Below are positions 25,470 through 34,105 of a stretch of 64,000 nucleotides of DNA, in pieces. Where the stretch lies: NCBI RefSeq assembly GCF_038007465.1, contig NZ_JBBOXF010000001.1:124001-188000 (forward strand), read 5' to 3'. The position numbers and the translations under genes are program-made. The DNA is from Sporosarcina sp. FSL K6-1508 (GTDB taxonomy: Bacteria; Bacillota; Bacilli; Bacillales_A; Planococcaceae). How positions within the stretch are numbered: the stretch's first letter is position 1; every line of letters begins with the position of its first letter. The notes beneath the pieces were generated by a model, which saw only the letters and a program-made list of their open reading frames with translations, did not search any database and was not told the origin of the DNA.

Positions 25470-26423
25470 TTAAGAATATAAATGACATGCTGTCCAGTGT
25501 TTATCTTCCACCTCCTTCCATTGAGGTTCGATTTTTGCACATATATCCATTGCATGCGCACAACGTGTTCTAAATCGACACCCACTAGGCGGGTTGACTG
25601 GACTCGGAGGATCTCCTTTAAGGACAATACGGTCTCGCTTAATCGAACTAGGATCAGCAATGGGAATCGCCGACATTAACGCTTGTGTGTAAGGATGCAA
25701 AGGCTTTTTAAACAAATCATCACTGCTAGCCAACTCCATCATCTTCCCCAAATACATTACTCCAATGCGGTCACTAATGTGTTTGACCATTCCTAAATCA
25801 TGTGCAATGAATAAATAAGTCAGTTGCTCTTTTTCTTTTAAGTCCTCTAATAGGTTGATTACTTGCGCTTGTATAGAAACATCTAAAGCTGAAATTGGTT
25901 CATCCGCCACAATAAACTTGGGTTGAACGGCTAGCGCTCTTGCAATCCCGATACGCTGTCTTTGTCCCCCACTAAATTCATGAGGGTACCGGTGAGCATG
26001 CTCGGGTCGGAGCCCAACTTTTTCTAGCAAACTATAAACGATTTCAAGTCTTTTCTTTCCTTTGGCCAATTTGTAACCATCAATGCCTTCAGCAATAATT
26101 TCACCGATTCTCATTCTCGGATTCAATGACGCATGCGGGTCTTGAAATATTATTTGCATTTCACGGTTCATTTCACGTTGTTCTTTCTTGTTTAATCCAG
26201 TAAACTCTTTTCCTTCGAATAAGATTGATCCGGAAGTAGGCGAGTCCAATCCGACGACTAATTTCCCGAGACTAGATTTCCCGCTTCCACTCTCTCCAAC
26301 TAACCCAAGCGTTTCACCTTTATAAATACTTATTGAAATATCATCAACAGCTTTGACCGTTTTTTTATCTGCAACGGGAAAATATCTTTTTAAATTCCCG
26401 ATTTCTACTAACGCTTCACCCAT
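25470..26423 (-). CDS. OppF-type peptide ABC transporter ATP-binding protein
   Basis: 317 residues with Walker A GESGSGKS, Q-loop IIFQDPHASLNPRM, ABC signature FSGGQRQRIGIARAL, Walker B FIVADEPISALDVS and the oligopeptide-transporter C-terminal extension carrying CRFRTRCAHAMDICAKIEP, with cysteines typical of an iron-sulphur-binding OppF/DppF tail. It energises peptide import together with the OppD-like subunit, whose gene it overlaps by eight bases. Confidence 0.95.
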   Translation of the reverse strand: MGEALVEIGNLKRYFPVADKKTVKAVDDISISIYKGETLGLVGESGSGKSSLGKLVVGLDSPTSGSILFEGKEFTGLNKKEQREMNREMQIIFQDPHASLNPRMRIGEIIAEGIDGYKLAKGKKRLEIVYSLLEKVGLRPEHAHRYPHEFSGGQRQRIGIARALAVQPKFIVADEPISALDVSIQAQVINLLEDLKEKEQLTYLFIAHDLGMVKHISDRIGVMYLGKMMELASSDDLFKKPLHPYTQALMSAIPIADPSSIKRDRIVLKGDPPSPVNPPSGCRFRTRCAHAMDICAKIEPQWKEVEDKHWTACHLYS

Positions 26424-27438
26424 ATAAATACCTCCCTAACGCAAGAACTTCTTCAGCATTTGGTGATTGCTCATCATTTAGCCAACATTTCGCGGAATGA
26501 CTTGAACTAATTTCATAATCTACGGGCATTTGGTCAATGCAAATATCCATTGCATATTTACATCTTGGTGCAAATGGACATCCCTTTGGTGGGGCAAATA
26601 AGTCAGGGGGTGAACCTTCAATTGGAATTAATCTTTCCTTCGTTGTGCTATTGAAATCCGGAATAGACTCCATTAATCCCCAAGTATAGGGGTGCTTTGG
26701 TTTTTCAAAAATCTCATGAACTGTCCCTGTTTCCACAATTACCCCTGCATACATGACCGCTACTCTTTCAGCAGTTTCAGCAACTACGCCTAAATCATGT
26801 GTGATTAAAATAATGGCCGTATCTGTTTTTTCTTTCAACTCAATCATTAATTTCAGCACTTGTGCTTGAATCGTTACATCCAGTGCCGTTGTTGGTTCAT
26901 CCGCGATTAGCAATTCAGGTTTACATGCTAATGCAATTGCAATCATCACCCGCTGACGCATTCCACCACTAAACTCATGAGGATATTGGTCATAACGCTG
27001 CCCTGGATTAGGTATTCCTACTAGTTTAATCATATTTATAGCTTGTGCTTTCGCATCCTGTTTACTTATTTTTTGATGAATGATCAAGCCTTCTGCTATT
27101 TGGGATCCTATCTTCATCGTCGGATTAAGAGAGGTCATTGGATCTTGAAAGATCATACTGATTTTGGAACCTTTTAATTTCCGCAATTCACTTTTCCTTA
27201 ATTTCAATAGGTTCTGCCCTTTATAATGAATAGAACCGCTTTTTATATCGGCAACGCTTGTCGGCAATAAGCCCATTATTGTTTGTACGGTGACACTTTT
27301 TCCGCTCCCGCTTTCACCTACAATAGCAAGGATTTCACTTTTGTTAATGTGAAATGAAACATCACGAACAGCCTTAACTTCACCACCGTATGTTCTAAAA
27401 TTCACTTTCAAATTTTTCACTTCCAATAATTGTTCCAT
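26416..27438 (-). CDS. OppD-type peptide ABC transporter ATP-binding protein
   Basis: 340 residues. Walker A GESGSGKS, signature FSGGMRQRVMIAIALA, Walker B LLIADEPTTALDVT, H-loop ILITHDLGVV, and the C-terminal peptide-transporter module (CPFAPRCKYAMDICIDQMP) with its conserved cysteines. It pairs with the OppF-like protein as the second ATPase. AGGGAGG precedes the ATG and the OppC-like stop is 12 bases upstream. Confidence 0.95.
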   Translation of the reverse strand: MEQLLEVKNLKVNFRTYGGEVKAVRDVSFHINKSEILAIVGESGSGKSVTVQTIMGLLPTSVADIKSGSIHYKGQNLLKLRKSELRKLKGSKISMIFQDPMTSLNPTMKIGSQIAEGLIIHQKISKQDAKAQAINMIKLVGIPNPGQRYDQYPHEFSGGMRQRVMIAIALACKPELLIADEPTTALDVTIQAQVLKLMIELKEKTDTAIILITHDLGVVAETAERVAVMYAGVIVETGTVHEIFEKPKHPYTWGLMESIPDFNSTTKERLIPIEGSPPDLFAPPKGCPFAPRCKYAMDICIDQMPVDYEISSSHSAKCWLNDEQSPNAEEVLALGRYLYG

Positions 27439-27450
27439 TCGTACACCTCC

Positions 27451-28395
27451 CTACTTTCTATCTCTTGGGTCTAATGCATCTTGAATACCATCTCCAAAAA
27501 CGTTAAATGCAAACATAGTAAGTGAAATTAGGAAACCTGGGAAGAAGAGTCTCCACCAATGACCACTTAAAATAACACCTAGCGCGTCATTCGCCATCGT
27601 CCCCCAACTCGCAAACGGCGCTTGAACTCCTAATCCTAAGAAGCTTAAAAATGATTCTGCAAAAATTGCTGTCGGAATAGTAAATGTTAAATTGACAATA
27701 ATAATCCCCATCGTATTTGGCAATAGATGTCTCGAAATAATTTTCGTGTGAGATGTACCCAATTTTTCCGCAGCTTGGACATATTCCTGCGATTTCAATT
27801 GGAGGATTTGTCCCCTAATTATTCGGGCCATACCGACCCATCCCGTAACGGACAGGGCAATAATAATAGCTGTTATTCCTGGCTCCATGATAACCATTAA
27901 TAAAATAACGATTAATAAATATGGAATTCCGTAAAGCACTTCAACAATTCTCATCAATATACCGTCAATGCGATCGCCTTTCTTTCCGCGACCAGCCATA
28001 TACCCGGAAACGCCACCGACAATTACTCCTAATATCAGATCGATAAGGGCTGCTACAATACCGATTATTAGGGAAACCCTAGCTCCATACCAAGACCTTG
28101 CCCACATATCCCTGCCTAAATTATCCGTTCCGAACCAATGATCCGCTGAAGGAGGCATGTTCGTTTTTGTAAGACTTTGCTCAGAAGGAGAATACGGCAC
28201 CATTGACGGTCCAAATAAAGCTAGGAATACAATAATTGCCAATAAAAAGAATCCTAATAATGCTAACTTGTTTTTCACGATACTTAGAAATGTATCCTTC
28301 CATATACTTAAACTAGGACGTTGAATATCATCAATTACCTTTTTACTAGGATCTACAGGAGTAAATAAGGCATTTTCAGCTTGTTTAATTACCAC
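27451..28395 (-). CDS. OppC-type peptide ABC transporter permease
   Basis: About 314 residues from the GTG at 28395, six bases after AAGGAGGG; a longer frame to 28434 overlaps the OppB gene. It has an N-terminal helix (LALLGFFLLAIIVFLALFGP), an extracytoplasmic segment with WFGTDNLGRDMWARSWYGAR (the DppC/OppC hallmark), and then the permease core with coupling motif EYVQAAEKLGTSHTKIISRH. Forms the transmembrane channel with the OppB-like protein. Confidence 0.94.
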   Translation of the reverse strand: MVIKQAENALFTPVDPSKKVIDDIQRPSLSIWKDTFLSIVKNKLALLGFFLLAIIVFLALFGPSMVPYSPSEQSLTKTNMPPSADHWFGTDNLGRDMWARSWYGARVSLIIGIVAALIDLILGVIVGGVSGYMAGRGKKGDRIDGILMRIVEVLYGIPYLLIVILLMVIMEPGITAIIIALSVTGWVGMARIIRGQILQLKSQEYVQAAEKLGTSHTKIISRHLLPNTMGIIIVNLTFTIPTAIFAESFLSFLGLGVQAPFASWGTMANDALGVILSGHWWRLFFPGFLISLTMFAFNVFGDGIQDALDPRDRK

Positions 28396-28396
28396 G

Positions 28397-29323
28397 TTAT
28401 CCCTCCTTACTTGTAAGACTAATTCTAGGGTCAATAAGTCTGTATGAGATATCTATCAGGAAAAGTGTAACTACCAAAATAACACTGAAGAAAATCGTTG
28501 TTCCCATGATGACCGGATAATCCCGATTAAATATACTATCTACGAAATAGCGGCCAATGCCAGGGATAGCAAAAATCTTTTCAATTACAAACGTTCCAGT
28601 AATCAGCGATGCGAATAAGGGACCTATAAAAGATACAACTGGCAGAATTGCATTACGAATGCCGTGTTTGATAACGATTCCGGCTGTACTTAACCCTTTT
28701 GCATCTGCAGTTTTAATATAATTCGCATTCATAACTTCAATCATACTCGACCTCATAAATCGGGCAACGACCGCAAGGGGCATGGAAGCTAATGCGATTG
28801 ATGGTAGCACTGTATGTTTCCAAGTTCCCCAAGTCGCAACTGGAAATAGCTCCCACTCTACAGCAAAGAACTTTATCAACAACGGAGCTAAAATAAAACT
28901 TGGGATTGATATTCCAATAATTGCTACGATCATCGCAAAATAATCGATGAACCGATTATGATAGAGTGCTGCAATTATTCCGAGGAATAGCCCAAAAACA
29001 AGTGCGATGACGAGTGCCTGAGCTCCTAGTAATGCTGAAGGGGGAAACCCAGATAAAATGATGTCATTTACCGATCTTGTTCGGGATTGTATAGATGGGC
29101 CTAAATCCAGCGTAACTAAATCCTTTAGGTATAGCACATACTGTACCGGGATTGGTTTATCCAGATTATATTTTGCCCTCATGTTATTTAAAACTTCCTC
29201 TGGCAATACGTCAGCATCAGAAGCAAATGGATCACCCGGAATAAACTTCATCATCACGAATGTTAAAGTTGCAATAACCCATATCGTTAAAATCATTGTG
29301 AAAAACCGCTTCAATATATACAT
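28397..29323 (-). CDS. OppB-type peptide ABC transporter permease
   Basis: 308 residues, six predicted helices. The N-terminus MYILKRFFTMILTIWVIATL and FVMMKFIPGDPF are standard for OppB/DppB, as is the coupling loop NANYIKTADAKGLSTAGIVI. The stop lies one base before the OppC-like start. First structural gene of the transport operon; the Lrp-type regulator lies just upstream on the same strand. CGGAGGCGG precedes the ATG. Confidence 0.95.
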   Translation of the reverse strand: MYILKRFFTMILTIWVIATLTFVMMKFIPGDPFASDADVLPEEVLNNMRAKYNLDKPIPVQYVLYLKDLVTLDLGPSIQSRTRSVNDIILSGFPPSALLGAQALVIALVFGLFLGIIAALYHNRFIDYFAMIVAIIGISIPSFILAPLLIKFFAVEWELFPVATWGTWKHTVLPSIALASMPLAVVARFMRSSMIEVMNANYIKTADAKGLSTAGIVIKHGIRNAILPVVSFIGPLFASLITGTFVIEKIFAIPGIGRYFVDSIFNRDYPVIMGTTIFFSVILVVTLFLIDISYRLIDPRISLTSKEG

Positions 29324-29360
29324 TCGAATTTCCGCCTCCGTTCACTAATACATCAATTAT

Positions 29361-29807
29361 TCAGTTTACTTGATATGAACTTTTTGATACTTCTAATTGA
29401 ATCATAGTGTTAAGTTCAGTAACTTCACTATGTTCATATAACGAAAGAATCAACTCCGTTATCTGCTCCTGATTTGCCGCTGCAACTTGAATTAGAAGAG
29501 GATAATCTCCCGTAGTAACTGTGATATATCTGATATGCTGGATCTCTTTTAAGTCTGCAATTACTTTATATAAGCCGTTTGCTTTAATTTTAAGTTGAAT
29601 AATAGCCCCTTCCTTTAACCCAATTGTGATGGGGTTTATTTTACCTACAATTTCCAATATACCGCTATCAATTAAATTCATATATCTCATTCTGATTGTT
29701 TTTTCTGTTACCTCAAGGAGTTTCGACAAATCTCTAAATGACATGCGTCCATCTTTTGACAATAACTTAATGATATTTTTATCTAAATCATCTATACTAC
29801 TTTTCAC
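29361..29807 (-). CDS. Lrp/AsnC-family transcriptional regulator
   Basis: About 148 residues if translation starts at the GTG at 29807 (protein begins KSSIDDLDKNIIKLLSKDGR, as family members do); a TTG at 29837 would add ten residues, and the site is not certain because the GGTGG is close to the GTG. The helix-turn-helix is MSFRDLSKLLEVTEKTIRMR and the C-terminal half is an RAM effector domain (YITVTTGDYPLLIQVAAANQ). It lies at the head of the Opp-peptidase operon and probably controls it and the divergent amidohydrolase in response to an amino acid or peptide. Confidence 0.88.
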   Translation of the reverse strand: MKSSIDDLDKNIIKLLSKDGRMSFRDLSKLLEVTEKTIRMRYMNLIDSGILEIVGKINPITIGLKEGAIIQLKIKANGLYKVIADLKEIQHIRYITVTTGDYPLLIQVAAANQEQITELILSLYEHSEVTELNTMIQLEVSKSSYQVN

Positions 29808-29885
29808 TATCCACCAACTTTCTGTATAAATTTTCAAATTTAATACCTATAAAAAGGACTATTATGCAAATAAAGACTCAAAACA

Positions 29886-29908
29886 ATACAAAATTCTAAG
29901 TTTTGTAT
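29886..29908. promoter_or_regulatory. Candidate operator between divergent regulator and amidohydrolase
   Basis: ATACAAAA and TTTTGTAT flank a seven-base centre, giving a 23-bp dyad in the 185-base gap. AT-rich dyads of this kind are typical Lrp/AsnC sites. TTTTGTATCG...TATGTT may also include promoter elements for the rightward gene. Confidence 0.45.
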
Positions 29909-29992
29909 CGTAAAAAGATATGTTATAGGTTAGTATATATACAAACCTTTCAGAAATCAATCAATTTTCAAATTATTAAAGGAGGATATTAG

Positions 29993-31132
29993 ATGTTAAT
30001 TATAAAAAATGCTAAAATAGTCACTGTTTCATCTAAAACGATTGAAGAGGGCATGATGTTGATAAAAAACGGAAAATTTATATCCATTGGAAAAGTTTTG
30101 GAGATTCCTTTAGGAGCGGAAGTCATTGATGCACGAGGAAATATAGTGACCCCCGGTTTAATCGATGTACATACTCATTTAGGCGTAAATGAAGAAGGTG
30201 GAGGTCGCGATGGACACGATTTTAATGAGTTAAGTTCAGAAGTTACGCCAGAAGTGAGGGCTTTGGATGGAATACTTCCAAGTGATAAAGGATTTGAAGA
30301 TGCAAGGAATTCGGGTGTCACTACCGTACAAATTATGCCAGGAAGCGCCAATATTATTGGCGGAGAAATGGTGGTATTAAAAACCATAGGCAATGTGGTC
30401 GATCAAATGGTTATTAGAAATCCATCCGGTTTAAAAGCAGCGACGGGTGAAAATCCGAAAAAATTCCATGGTGAAAAAGGGAGAGCCGGTTCCACCAGAA
30501 TGGGAGTTGCGGGTCGCCTAAGAGAAAAACTAATTGAAGGCCTCAACTATATAAATAAATCTGAAAGTGATACTTTTGAAAGAAATCTTGGATTAGAAAA
30601 TATAGCAAAAGTTTTGAGGAAAGAAATACCTTTAAGAGTCCATGCCCATCGTGCCGACGATATTGCAACAGCCCTACGAATTAAAAGAGAATTTAACATC
30701 GACATGACAATAGAACATTGTACAGAAGGACATAAAATTTCAAGTTTCATCGCGGAACACGATGTAATGGTTTCCGTAGGTCCAACAATGTCTACAAGGT
30801 CAAAACAAGAACTTAAAGATAAAGGTTGGAATACTTTAGTAGAACTTGTTAACGAAGGTGTCCAAATTTCAATAACTACAGACCATCCAGTAGTTAGTAT
30901 TGAACATTTAAGAACGAGCGCAATTCTAGCTGTAAAGAACGGACTTTCAGAACAGATAGCACTCGAAGCGATTACGTTGAACTCTGCTAAACACATTGGA
31001 GTTGGTGATCGTGTAGGTTCAATCGAAGAAGGTAAAGATGCAGACTTCGTTATTTGGAACGGAGATCCCTTTGACTTGAGAACAAGTGTCCACTCAACAT
31101 TTATAAATGGTAAATGCGTATTTTCCTCCTAA
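29993..31132 (+). CDS. Metal-dependent amidohydrolase (imidazolonepropionase-like superfamily)
   Basis: 379 residues. It opens with the N-terminal beta-sandwich (MLIIKNAKIVTVSSKTIEEG) and the metal motif TPGLIDVHTHLG; further ligands are in LRVHAHRADD, MTIEHCTEGHK and ISITTDHPVV. The C-terminal sandwich closes with EGKDADFVIWNGDPFD. This is the cd01309-type amidohydrolase branch; peptidase or N-acyl-amino-acid deacylase activity is plausible from its place opposite the peptide operon, but the substrate is not known. GGAGG precedes the ATG. Probably controlled by the Lrp-type regulator. Confidence 0.88.
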   Translation: MLIIKNAKIVTVSSKTIEEGMMLIKNGKFISIGKVLEIPLGAEVIDARGNIVTPGLIDVHTHLGVNEEGGGRDGHDFNELSSEVTPEVRALDGILPSDKGFEDARNSGVTTVQIMPGSANIIGGEMVVLKTIGNVVDQMVIRNPSGLKAATGENPKKFHGEKGRAGSTRMGVAGRLREKLIEGLNYINKSESDTFERNLGLENIAKVLRKEIPLRVHAHRADDIATALRIKREFNIDMTIEHCTEGHKISSFIAEHDVMVSVGPTMSTRSKQELKDKGWNTLVELVNEGVQISITTDHPVVSIEHLRTSAILAVKNGLSEQIALEAITLNSAKHIGVGDRVGSIEEGKDADFVIWNGDPFDLRTSVHSTFINGKCVFSS

Positions 31133-31136
31133 CTAT

Positions 31137-31180
31137 AAAAGTCGACCAGAGTTTAGATCCCTCTACACTGGTCGACTTTT
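31137..31180. terminator. Bidirectional terminator
   Basis: AAAAGTCGACCAG pairs perfectly with CTGGTCGACTTTT. It separates the convergent amidohydrolase and prolyl-iminopeptidase-like genes. Confidence 0.92.
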
Positions 31181-31202
31181 CAATGATTTCTCCATCTTTT
31201 GC

Positions 31203-32081
31203 TTAATTAATATGGTTCTTCACATAATCTTTAACCGTTTCTATAAATTTCTCATGCTCATCTTTCATTACTCCATGACTGCTTTCCTCAAAAATAACCA
31301 ATTGACTGTTTGGTATCTGTTCATTCATAAAGATAGAACCCTCAACTGGTGTAATCCAATCATGTCTTCCGGCAATAATTAATGTGGGTACGTTTATAGA
31401 TGGTAAAAAGTCGACTACATTATAGTCTCTTAAAAAACCACCAAATCCTTCATTTAATGCTTCATATGAGCGATTAGATCTCTTACTTGCATTTTCTCTT
31501 GATAAGTTTTCCTCGACCGACTCTTTATGGCTATATGAATATAAGGGAGCCATAATTTCATAATACTGTTCTTGTTGCTCGCTAGATGTAAATGCACCAT
31601 CCCATAGTACTTGTGCCATTTCTTTTTGTTTAGGCGTCCCTTTTTGATTCACAATTTCTTTTGCCTTGTCAGTAAAGGTACTACTCGGTGCCGTTACAAC
31701 AAGCAATAATGACTTTACGTTTTCTTGATATTTTTTAGCGTATTCCAAAGCAACCATTCCCCCATAGGATTGGCCCAATAGAACAATTTCATCTAACCCT
31801 AAGTATTTTCTTAGTTCCTCTATATCTTCGACATTATTTTTCAATGTATATGTAGATTGTGAGCCCCTTTCAGATCTACCGCTTCCCCGATTATCGATAT
31901 AAATGAGTTGCATTACTTCCGTCAGAGGACTCAATGCTGGTTTAAAGACTGTATGATCTCCCCCCGGACCTCCATGCAATACTAAACAAACCGGTTTTTC
32001 CCTCATTATTGGCCCTTCAGGTACAAACCCAGCTCCTTCTACATCAAAAAACAGCTTAATTCCATTAACTTGTGCGAACAT
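31203..32081 (-). CDS. Alpha/beta hydrolase, prolyl iminopeptidase-like
   Basis: 292 residues from the ATG at 32081, eight bases after GGAGG. S33-family signatures: CLVLHGGPGGDHTVF (oxyanion loop), YIDNRGSGRSERG, nucleophile Ser in VLLGQSYGGMVALEYA, acid Asp in IIAGRHDWITP and His in EESSHGVM. It would remove N-terminal proline or a similar residue from short peptides, extending the local peptide-degradation set. No signal peptide. Confidence 0.9.
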   Translation of the reverse strand: MFAQVNGIKLFFDVEGAGFVPEGPIMREKPVCLVLHGGPGGDHTVFKPALSPLTEVMQLIYIDNRGSGRSERGSQSTYTLKNNVEDIEELRKYLGLDEIVLLGQSYGGMVALEYAKKYQENVKSLLLVVTAPSSTFTDKAKEIVNQKGTPKQKEMAQVLWDGAFTSSEQQEQYYEIMAPLYSYSHKESVEENLSRENASKRSNRSYEALNEGFGGFLRDYNVVDFLPSINVPTLIIAGRHDWITPVEGSIFMNEQIPNSQLVIFEESSHGVMKDEHEKFIETVKDYVKNHIN

Positions 32082-32196
32082 TTTAAAACCTCCATTGATA
32101 AGATACATTTAAACTTATTTCGCCATTTCGGGAACTATACCTCTTTGTAGTGAAAGAACAAAAGTTGGATTTACAAAAATTCATGTATCCAATACA

Positions 32197-32385
32197 AAAG
32201 ATTGAATAGCTACTACTCCCAAAAGAAATATATCTATTTAATGTCCCATGTGAAATTACTCCGTATTGAAGACTAACATTGGAGTCAATATAAAAAAGTG
32301 TTACTTCATCTGCACGAACGCTTACATCGGAAGCAATGTATACATTATCTTGAATGAAAACATCACCGATGACATGAGGAGTGGA
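32197..32385 (-). pseudogene. Remnant of a gamma-class carbonic anhydrase
   Basis: Minus-strand translation from 32379 reads PHVIGDVFIQDNVYIASDVS, then VRADEVTLFYIDSNVSLQYG and VISHG. This is the left-handed beta-helix of Cam-type carbonic anhydrase, including the R-x-D-E and SNVQDGVxxH stretches. A TAG lies four codons upstream, and the rest of the helix and its other zinc histidines are missing. An AATGAT-TGAG-ATCATT dyad at 32571-32586 further upstream may be a relic of its control region. The remaining intergenic sequence (32386-32739) shows nothing else. Confidence 0.6.
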
Positions 32386-32664
32386 CTAATAAGTGCCATG
32401 CATCAATAATCGGATAACGACGAACGGAATTAAAAGTAGTGATTGGATTAGAATTTATGAACAGTTTAAAACAATTGGAACCGTCTTTAGACGACAATTC
32501 TGAATCCGTTTCTCCTCTCAATCAGGCACCTCTTTCATAATTCATTTTCTCGCCATTTTATGCGAAAGAGAATGATTGAGATCATTTTTCAGGCATAGTA
32601 ATTGGTGTGTAAGATTTACTAATGACATATCGACAAACTTTATAATAAGAAAAAAATTTACCTA

Positions 32665-32719
32665 ACAAAAAATTGGCCGCACGGAAAAGTCTGAATGCCT
32701 ACGACTTTCCCATACAGCC
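32665..32719 (-). terminator. Terminator of the hut operon
   Basis: On the minus strand GGCTGTATGGGAAAGTC pairs with GACTTTTCCGTGCGGCC through standard and G-U pairs and is followed by AATTTTTTG. Confidence 0.88.
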
Positions 32720-32739
32720 TACTCTCTATTTCAACTCTT

Positions 32740-34074
32740 CTAAAGTAGTAAATAAGCAATTGGAGTTACAATAATAAGTGTTAAAATCACTCGTATAACC
32801 CAAAGTGTGACGAGCTGAGGAATTGAAATCGGAATTTCCGTCGATACAACACAAGGGATAAATGCCGAGAAAAAGATTATGCCCGAGACAGAGACAACCG
32901 CGACAACAAACTTCACAATGAGTACAGATTCCGTCACTAATAATGCCGGCAAGAACATTTCCGCAATGCCAAGTGCACTTGCCTTTGCAATGAGCATCGG
33001 TTCCGGTAGCTGTAAGGCTAATGTGAATGGATAAAAGATATATCCAATCCAATCAAATATAGGTGTAAATTCGGCCAATACTAATCCCAGTAAGCCAATC
33101 GATAAAATGGACGGAAGAATAGCCATCGCCATGATCAGGCCGTCTTTTACATTCACTCGGATATTCTCGAGTAAACCTGGCGAATCAGCTACTGTCGCCC
33201 TCGCTTCACTCCACGCTGCCTTCAAACGACTTCCTGTAATTTCAGCTTCCGGTTGCGGAGTTGTCCCCTCATAATATTCATCTTTGATTTTGGATAATGG
33301 CCAAATTCTCACGGTGATCGCTGTTACTGCAAACGTTACAACGAGCGTCACCCAAAAATAAGTGTTCCACATTTCCATCAATCCTAATGTTTTAGCAACA
33401 ATGACCATGAATGTCGCCGAAACGGTTGAGAAACCAGTCGCTATGATTGCCGCTTCCCTCGCCGAATATTTCCCTTCTTTATAAATTCGGTTTGTGATTA
33501 ACAGTCCTAACGAATAACTGCCGACAAAGGACGCTACGGCATCAATTGAAGAACGACCCGGTGACTTCCAGATGGGACGCATAATCGGTTTTGCCAATAC
33601 ACCGACAAATTCAAGGAGTCCGTATCCAACTAAAAGGGCGAGGAAACCTGCACCAATGGGTACAAGTAGACCAACGGGAATGACAAGTTTATTGAATAGA
33701 AAAGGGCCCATATTCGGATCAAATAACCATGCCGGACCAAACTGAAAAACAAGCATTATCCCGACGATTAGCCCCATAATATTGAACAGCGAAAAAATGG
33801 TATCAACATTTGATTTCTTCCATTTCCCCGATATAAATGGGTAGACAGCACCCGCTGCAATTACGAGCAGTGCATAATATGGTAAAGCCGGTGTAGCATA
33901 TGTTTGAATAAACGTGACGATATGATCTAGCATAATGGAGTTTTTCCCTGCCATAGTAACAGGAATAAAAAACATGAAGGCGCCAATAATACTATATACA
34001 AAGAACTTCCACATTTGAGGGGCTCTTTGCATAGTACCTTCTATTTGTCTTTTCACCTCTTGATTTGTTGTCAT
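32740..34074 (-). CDS. YjiH-family membrane protein (nucleoside-recognition type)
   Basis: 444 residues, about ten hydrophobic segments, beginning with WKFFVYSIIGAFMFFIPVTM and containing SIDAVASFVGSYSLGLLITN and a Gate-type core (GFSTVSATFMVIVAKTLG). The family is common in Firmicutes and often accompanies hut genes. It is predicted, not shown, to transport a substrate; histidine or urocanate is the natural guess here because it follows hutI by 31 bases on the same transcript. GGGAAGGGG precedes the ATG. Confidence 0.88.
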   Translation of the reverse strand: MTTNQEVKRQIEGTMQRAPQMWKFFVYSIIGAFMFFIPVTMAGKNSIMLDHIVTFIQTYATPALPYYALLVIAAGAVYPFISGKWKKSNVDTIFSLFNIMGLIVGIMLVFQFGPAWLFDPNMGPFLFNKLVIPVGLLVPIGAGFLALLVGYGLLEFVGVLAKPIMRPIWKSPGRSSIDAVASFVGSYSLGLLITNRIYKEGKYSAREAAIIATGFSTVSATFMVIVAKTLGLMEMWNTYFWVTLVVTFAVTAITVRIWPLSKIKDEYYEGTTPQPEAEITGSRLKAAWSEARATVADSPGLLENIRVNVKDGLIMAMAILPSILSIGLLGLVLAEFTPIFDWIGYIFYPFTLALQLPEPMLIAKASALGIAEMFLPALLVTESVLIVKFVVAVVSVSGIIFFSAFIPCVVSTEIPISIPQLVTLWVIRVILTLIIVTPIAYLLL

Positions 34075-34105
34075 ACTTAAACCCCTTCCCTCTTCCCCTT
34101 ATTCT

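Noticed and set aside
32571..32586. AATGAT-TGAG-ATCATT dyad resembling a Fur box
   Set aside because: Only six-base arms and no intact gene follows; it may be a relic of the lost carbonic-anhydrase gene.
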